A stretch of 64,000 nt of DNA. Origin: Lachnospiraceae bacterium (GTDB taxonomy: Bacteria > Bacillota > Clostridia > Lachnospirales > Lachnospiraceae). Below the pieces are notes generated by a model. The model did no database searches. It had not been told where the DNA came from and was given only the letters and a program-made list of their open reading frames with translations. Position 1 is the first letter of the stretch, and each line of letters starts with the position of its first letter. Shown one piece after another: positions 62,800-64,000 of the stretch. The stretch is from assembly GCA_024680055.1 (NCBI GenBank), contig JAILCP010000058.1:83740-147739 (forward strand). Reading direction: 5' to 3'. The position numbers and the translations under genes were made by a program.

Positions 62800-63838
62800 A
62801 GTCTATCATGATTTAGTTAATAAGCGTAATCAGTTGAAATTAAGACAATTGCAAAAGGAACTGCCGGAATTTTGCAAGGAATTTTTTCTGGGAATTGAAT
62901 CACAAACACAGTCCAGAACCAGAATTGCTTACGCATATGACCTGGGAATCTTCTTTAACTTTTTACATCAAAACAATCCGGCCCTGGCAAAAATGGAAAT
63001 CAAGGACTTTCCTCTCTCACTTTTGGATCAGATTACTCCAACAGATATTGAGGAATATGTCTCCTATCTTCATTACTATATCAAAGATGGCAAGGAATAC
63101 ACCAATGATGAGCGGGGACTTGTTCGTAAACTTGCAAGCTTGAAAAGCTTTTATAACTATTTTTTCCAAAAAGAGAAAATAGAAAAGAATCCTGCAGCAC
63201 TGGTGAAATTACCAAAACGACATGAAAAGAATATTGTGCGCTTAGAAGTGGATGAGGTTGTGAAGTTCTTAGACCAGGTGGAAGGTGGAGAAAAACTAAC
63301 CAAACATCAACAAAAGTATCATGAGCATACCAAGGTACGTGATTTGGCCATGATGACCCTTTTACTTGGTACCGGTATTCGTGTTTCTGAGTGCGTGGGA
63401 CTTGATATTGATGATGTGGACTTTGAAAATAACGGAATTCGTATCTACAGAAAAGGTGGCGCAGAGTCCGTTGTTTATTTTGGCGAGGAAGTCAGAGATG
63501 CGCTTCTTGCTTATATGGAGGAGCGAAATATGATGGAAGCTTTGCCGGGACATACCAATGCTCTCTTTTTATCCATGCAAAAGAAACGTATCGGTGTAAG
63601 ATCCGTTGAAAATCTTGTTAAGAAATACGCAAAAACAGTGACCAATCTGAAAAATATAACACCCCATAAACTTCGCAGTACCTATGGTACCTCTTTATAC
63701 CGCGAAACAGGGGATATTTATCTGGTAGCTGATGTTCTTGGCCATAAAGATGTTAATACAACGAAAAAGCATTATGCGGCGTTAGAGGATCAACGAAGAC
63801 GTAGTGCTGCTGATAAAGTACATTTAAGAAAAGATTAA
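62789..63838 (+). CDS. Tyrosine recombinase, XerC/XerD type
   Basis: 349 aa. N-terminal SAM-like core-binding domain (about 25-125) and C-terminal catalytic domain (about 150-345) with Arg in GTGIRVSECVGLD, HKLRSTYGT, LGHKDVNTTKKHYA (His and nucleophile Tyr). It is somewhat longer than XerC/D (about 300 aa) because of the N-terminus and insertions. It may resolve chromosome dimers at dif, or be a tyrosine integrase; no att site or phage gene lies nearby, which favours a Xer-like role. It is translationally coupled to the ttcA-type gene. Confidence 0.9.
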   Translation: MKDEVYHDLVNKRNQLKLRQLQKELPEFCKEFFLGIESQTQSRTRIAYAYDLGIFFNFLHQNNPALAKMEIKDFPLSLLDQITPTDIEEYVSYLHYYIKDGKEYTNDERGLVRKLASLKSFYNYFFQKEKIEKNPAALVKLPKRHEKNIVRLEVDEVVKFLDQVEGGEKLTKHQQKYHEHTKVRDLAMMTLLLGTGIRVSECVGLDIDDVDFENNGIRIYRKGGAESVVYFGEEVRDALLAYMEERNMMEALPGHTNALFLSMQKKRIGVRSVENLVKKYAKTVTNLKNITPHKLRSTYGTSLYRETGDIYLVADVLGHKDVNTTKKHYAALEDQRRRSAADKVHLRKD

Positions 63839-63841
63839 GAA

Positions 63842-63873
63842 AAGGGAGGTTTTACATAAATAAAATCTCCCTT
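63842..63873. terminator. Bidirectional terminator between convergent genes
   Basis: 13-bp stem AAGGGAGGTTTTA / TAAAATCTCCCTT (one G-T pair), 6-nt loop. On the minus strand it is followed by TTTTCTT. It overlaps the stop codon of the Asp23-like gene. Confidence 0.8.
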
Positions 63874-64000
63874 AAATTAGTTGAACATCGGAATTAATAT
63901 CAACTATTATTTCATCGATAGGCATACCGGTAACATCGGAAATCTTTTGTGCAATACGCTGCTGTACCAAAGCTGCAATATCTTGAGTTTTCATTCCCTG
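63872..64000 (-). CDS. Asp23/Gls24-like protein, C-terminal 42 residues only
   Basis: Frame open from the window edge to TAA at 63872-63874; too short for the ORF track. It reads ...KTQDIAALVQQRIAQKISDV TGMPIDEIIVDINSDV (split here), which fits the end of Asp23/Gls24 proteins (helix, TG, then an IIVDI strand). These are small membrane-associated envelope-stress proteins of Firmicutes. The rest lies outside the window, so the call is tentative. Confidence 0.55.
   Translation of the reverse strand, partial: QGMKTQDIAALVQQRIAQKISDVTGMPIDEIIVDINSDVQLI

Noticed and set aside
62789-63838. Phage or integrative-element integrase
   Set aside because: No att-like direct repeats, excisionase or phage genes nearby; it is coupled to a tRNA-thiolation gene, so a housekeeping Xer-type role is simpler.
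1-64000. CRISPR arrays, tRNA or rRNA genes
   Set aside because: No regularly spaced repeats, cloverleaf-like GGTTCGAATCC segments or rRNA motifs were seen in the gaps between genes.

Overview
The window is a 64 kb piece of a low-GC Gram-positive chromosome. Gene content, gene order (phoH/ybeY; mutS-mutL-miaA; radC-mreBCD; sepF-ylmH-lspA-rluD), T-box control of pheST, strong AGGAGG ribosome-binding sites and sigma-A-type TTGACA/TATAAT promoters all point to Clostridia, most likely Lachnospiraceae. The genus cannot be fixed from sequence alone. I see no rRNA, tRNA, CRISPR array, prophage or complete insertion sequence. It is mostly a housekeeping region with a few odd genes inserted.

Layout. 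1-3.7 kb: the 3' part of a methionyl-tRNA synthetase, then a leftward cluster made of a CheY-like receiver, a CheX-like protein and, after an intrinsic terminator, a protein with two AP2-like domains around a dead HNH core. 3.9-9 kb: a two-component system, a 6S-like RNA, a SpoIID/LytB protein and a YihY membrane protein. 8.7-15.5 kb: a Phe T-box, pheS, pheT and queA, then a FnIII/polysaccharide-deacetylase exoprotein and a PilZ protein. 15.7-25.9 kb: an atypical EF-G paralogue, a pseudo-receiver protein, an ABC-F ATPase, rex with a coiled-coil partner, a CBS/CorC membrane protein, a YebC-family protein and glgA. 26-30.2 kb: ftsK/spoIIIE, a zinc-ribbon/TPR membrane protein and rlmH.

30.3-45.4 kb is one long, tightly packed rightward run: phoH, a degenerate 7TM-HD (PgpH-like) protein, ybeY, a DUF3048 lipoprotein, a SpoVB-like flippase, two flavoproteins, mutS, mutL, miaA and ynbB. 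45.4-53.9 kb is the cell-shape block: radC, mreB-like, mreC, mreD, a PBP2 with a very large insertion, rodA, mgsA and a D,D-carboxypeptidase lipoprotein. 54-55.7 kb is the least ordinary part: a small P-loop protein, a structured non-coding stretch with an IS-end-like motif, a 4-TM protein on the minus strand, and a nested palindrome ahead of the next operon. 55.7-60.7 kb is the division/envelope block: an HlyD-like protein, yggS, sepF, ylmH, lspA and an rluD-type gene. 60.7-64 kb: a cytidylate-kinase-like protein, dtd (minus strand), a TtcA-family gene, a XerC/D-type recombinase and the 3' end of an Asp23-like gene (minus strand).

Functionally the window joins translation quality and decoding (metG, pheST, queA, miaA, rlmH, ybeY, dtd, ttcA, rluD, ylmH, ABC-F, EF-G-like), wall growth and division (mreBCD, PBP2, rodA, sepF, ftsK, lspA), mismatch repair, and signalling. 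The most interesting items are signalling or catalytic folds that have lost key residues: the HNH/AP2 protein, the HD-less PgpH relative, the Asp-to-Glu pseudo-receiver, the EF-G paralogue and the MetRS with an altered KMSKS loop. All functional calls are by reading motifs; no database search was run.
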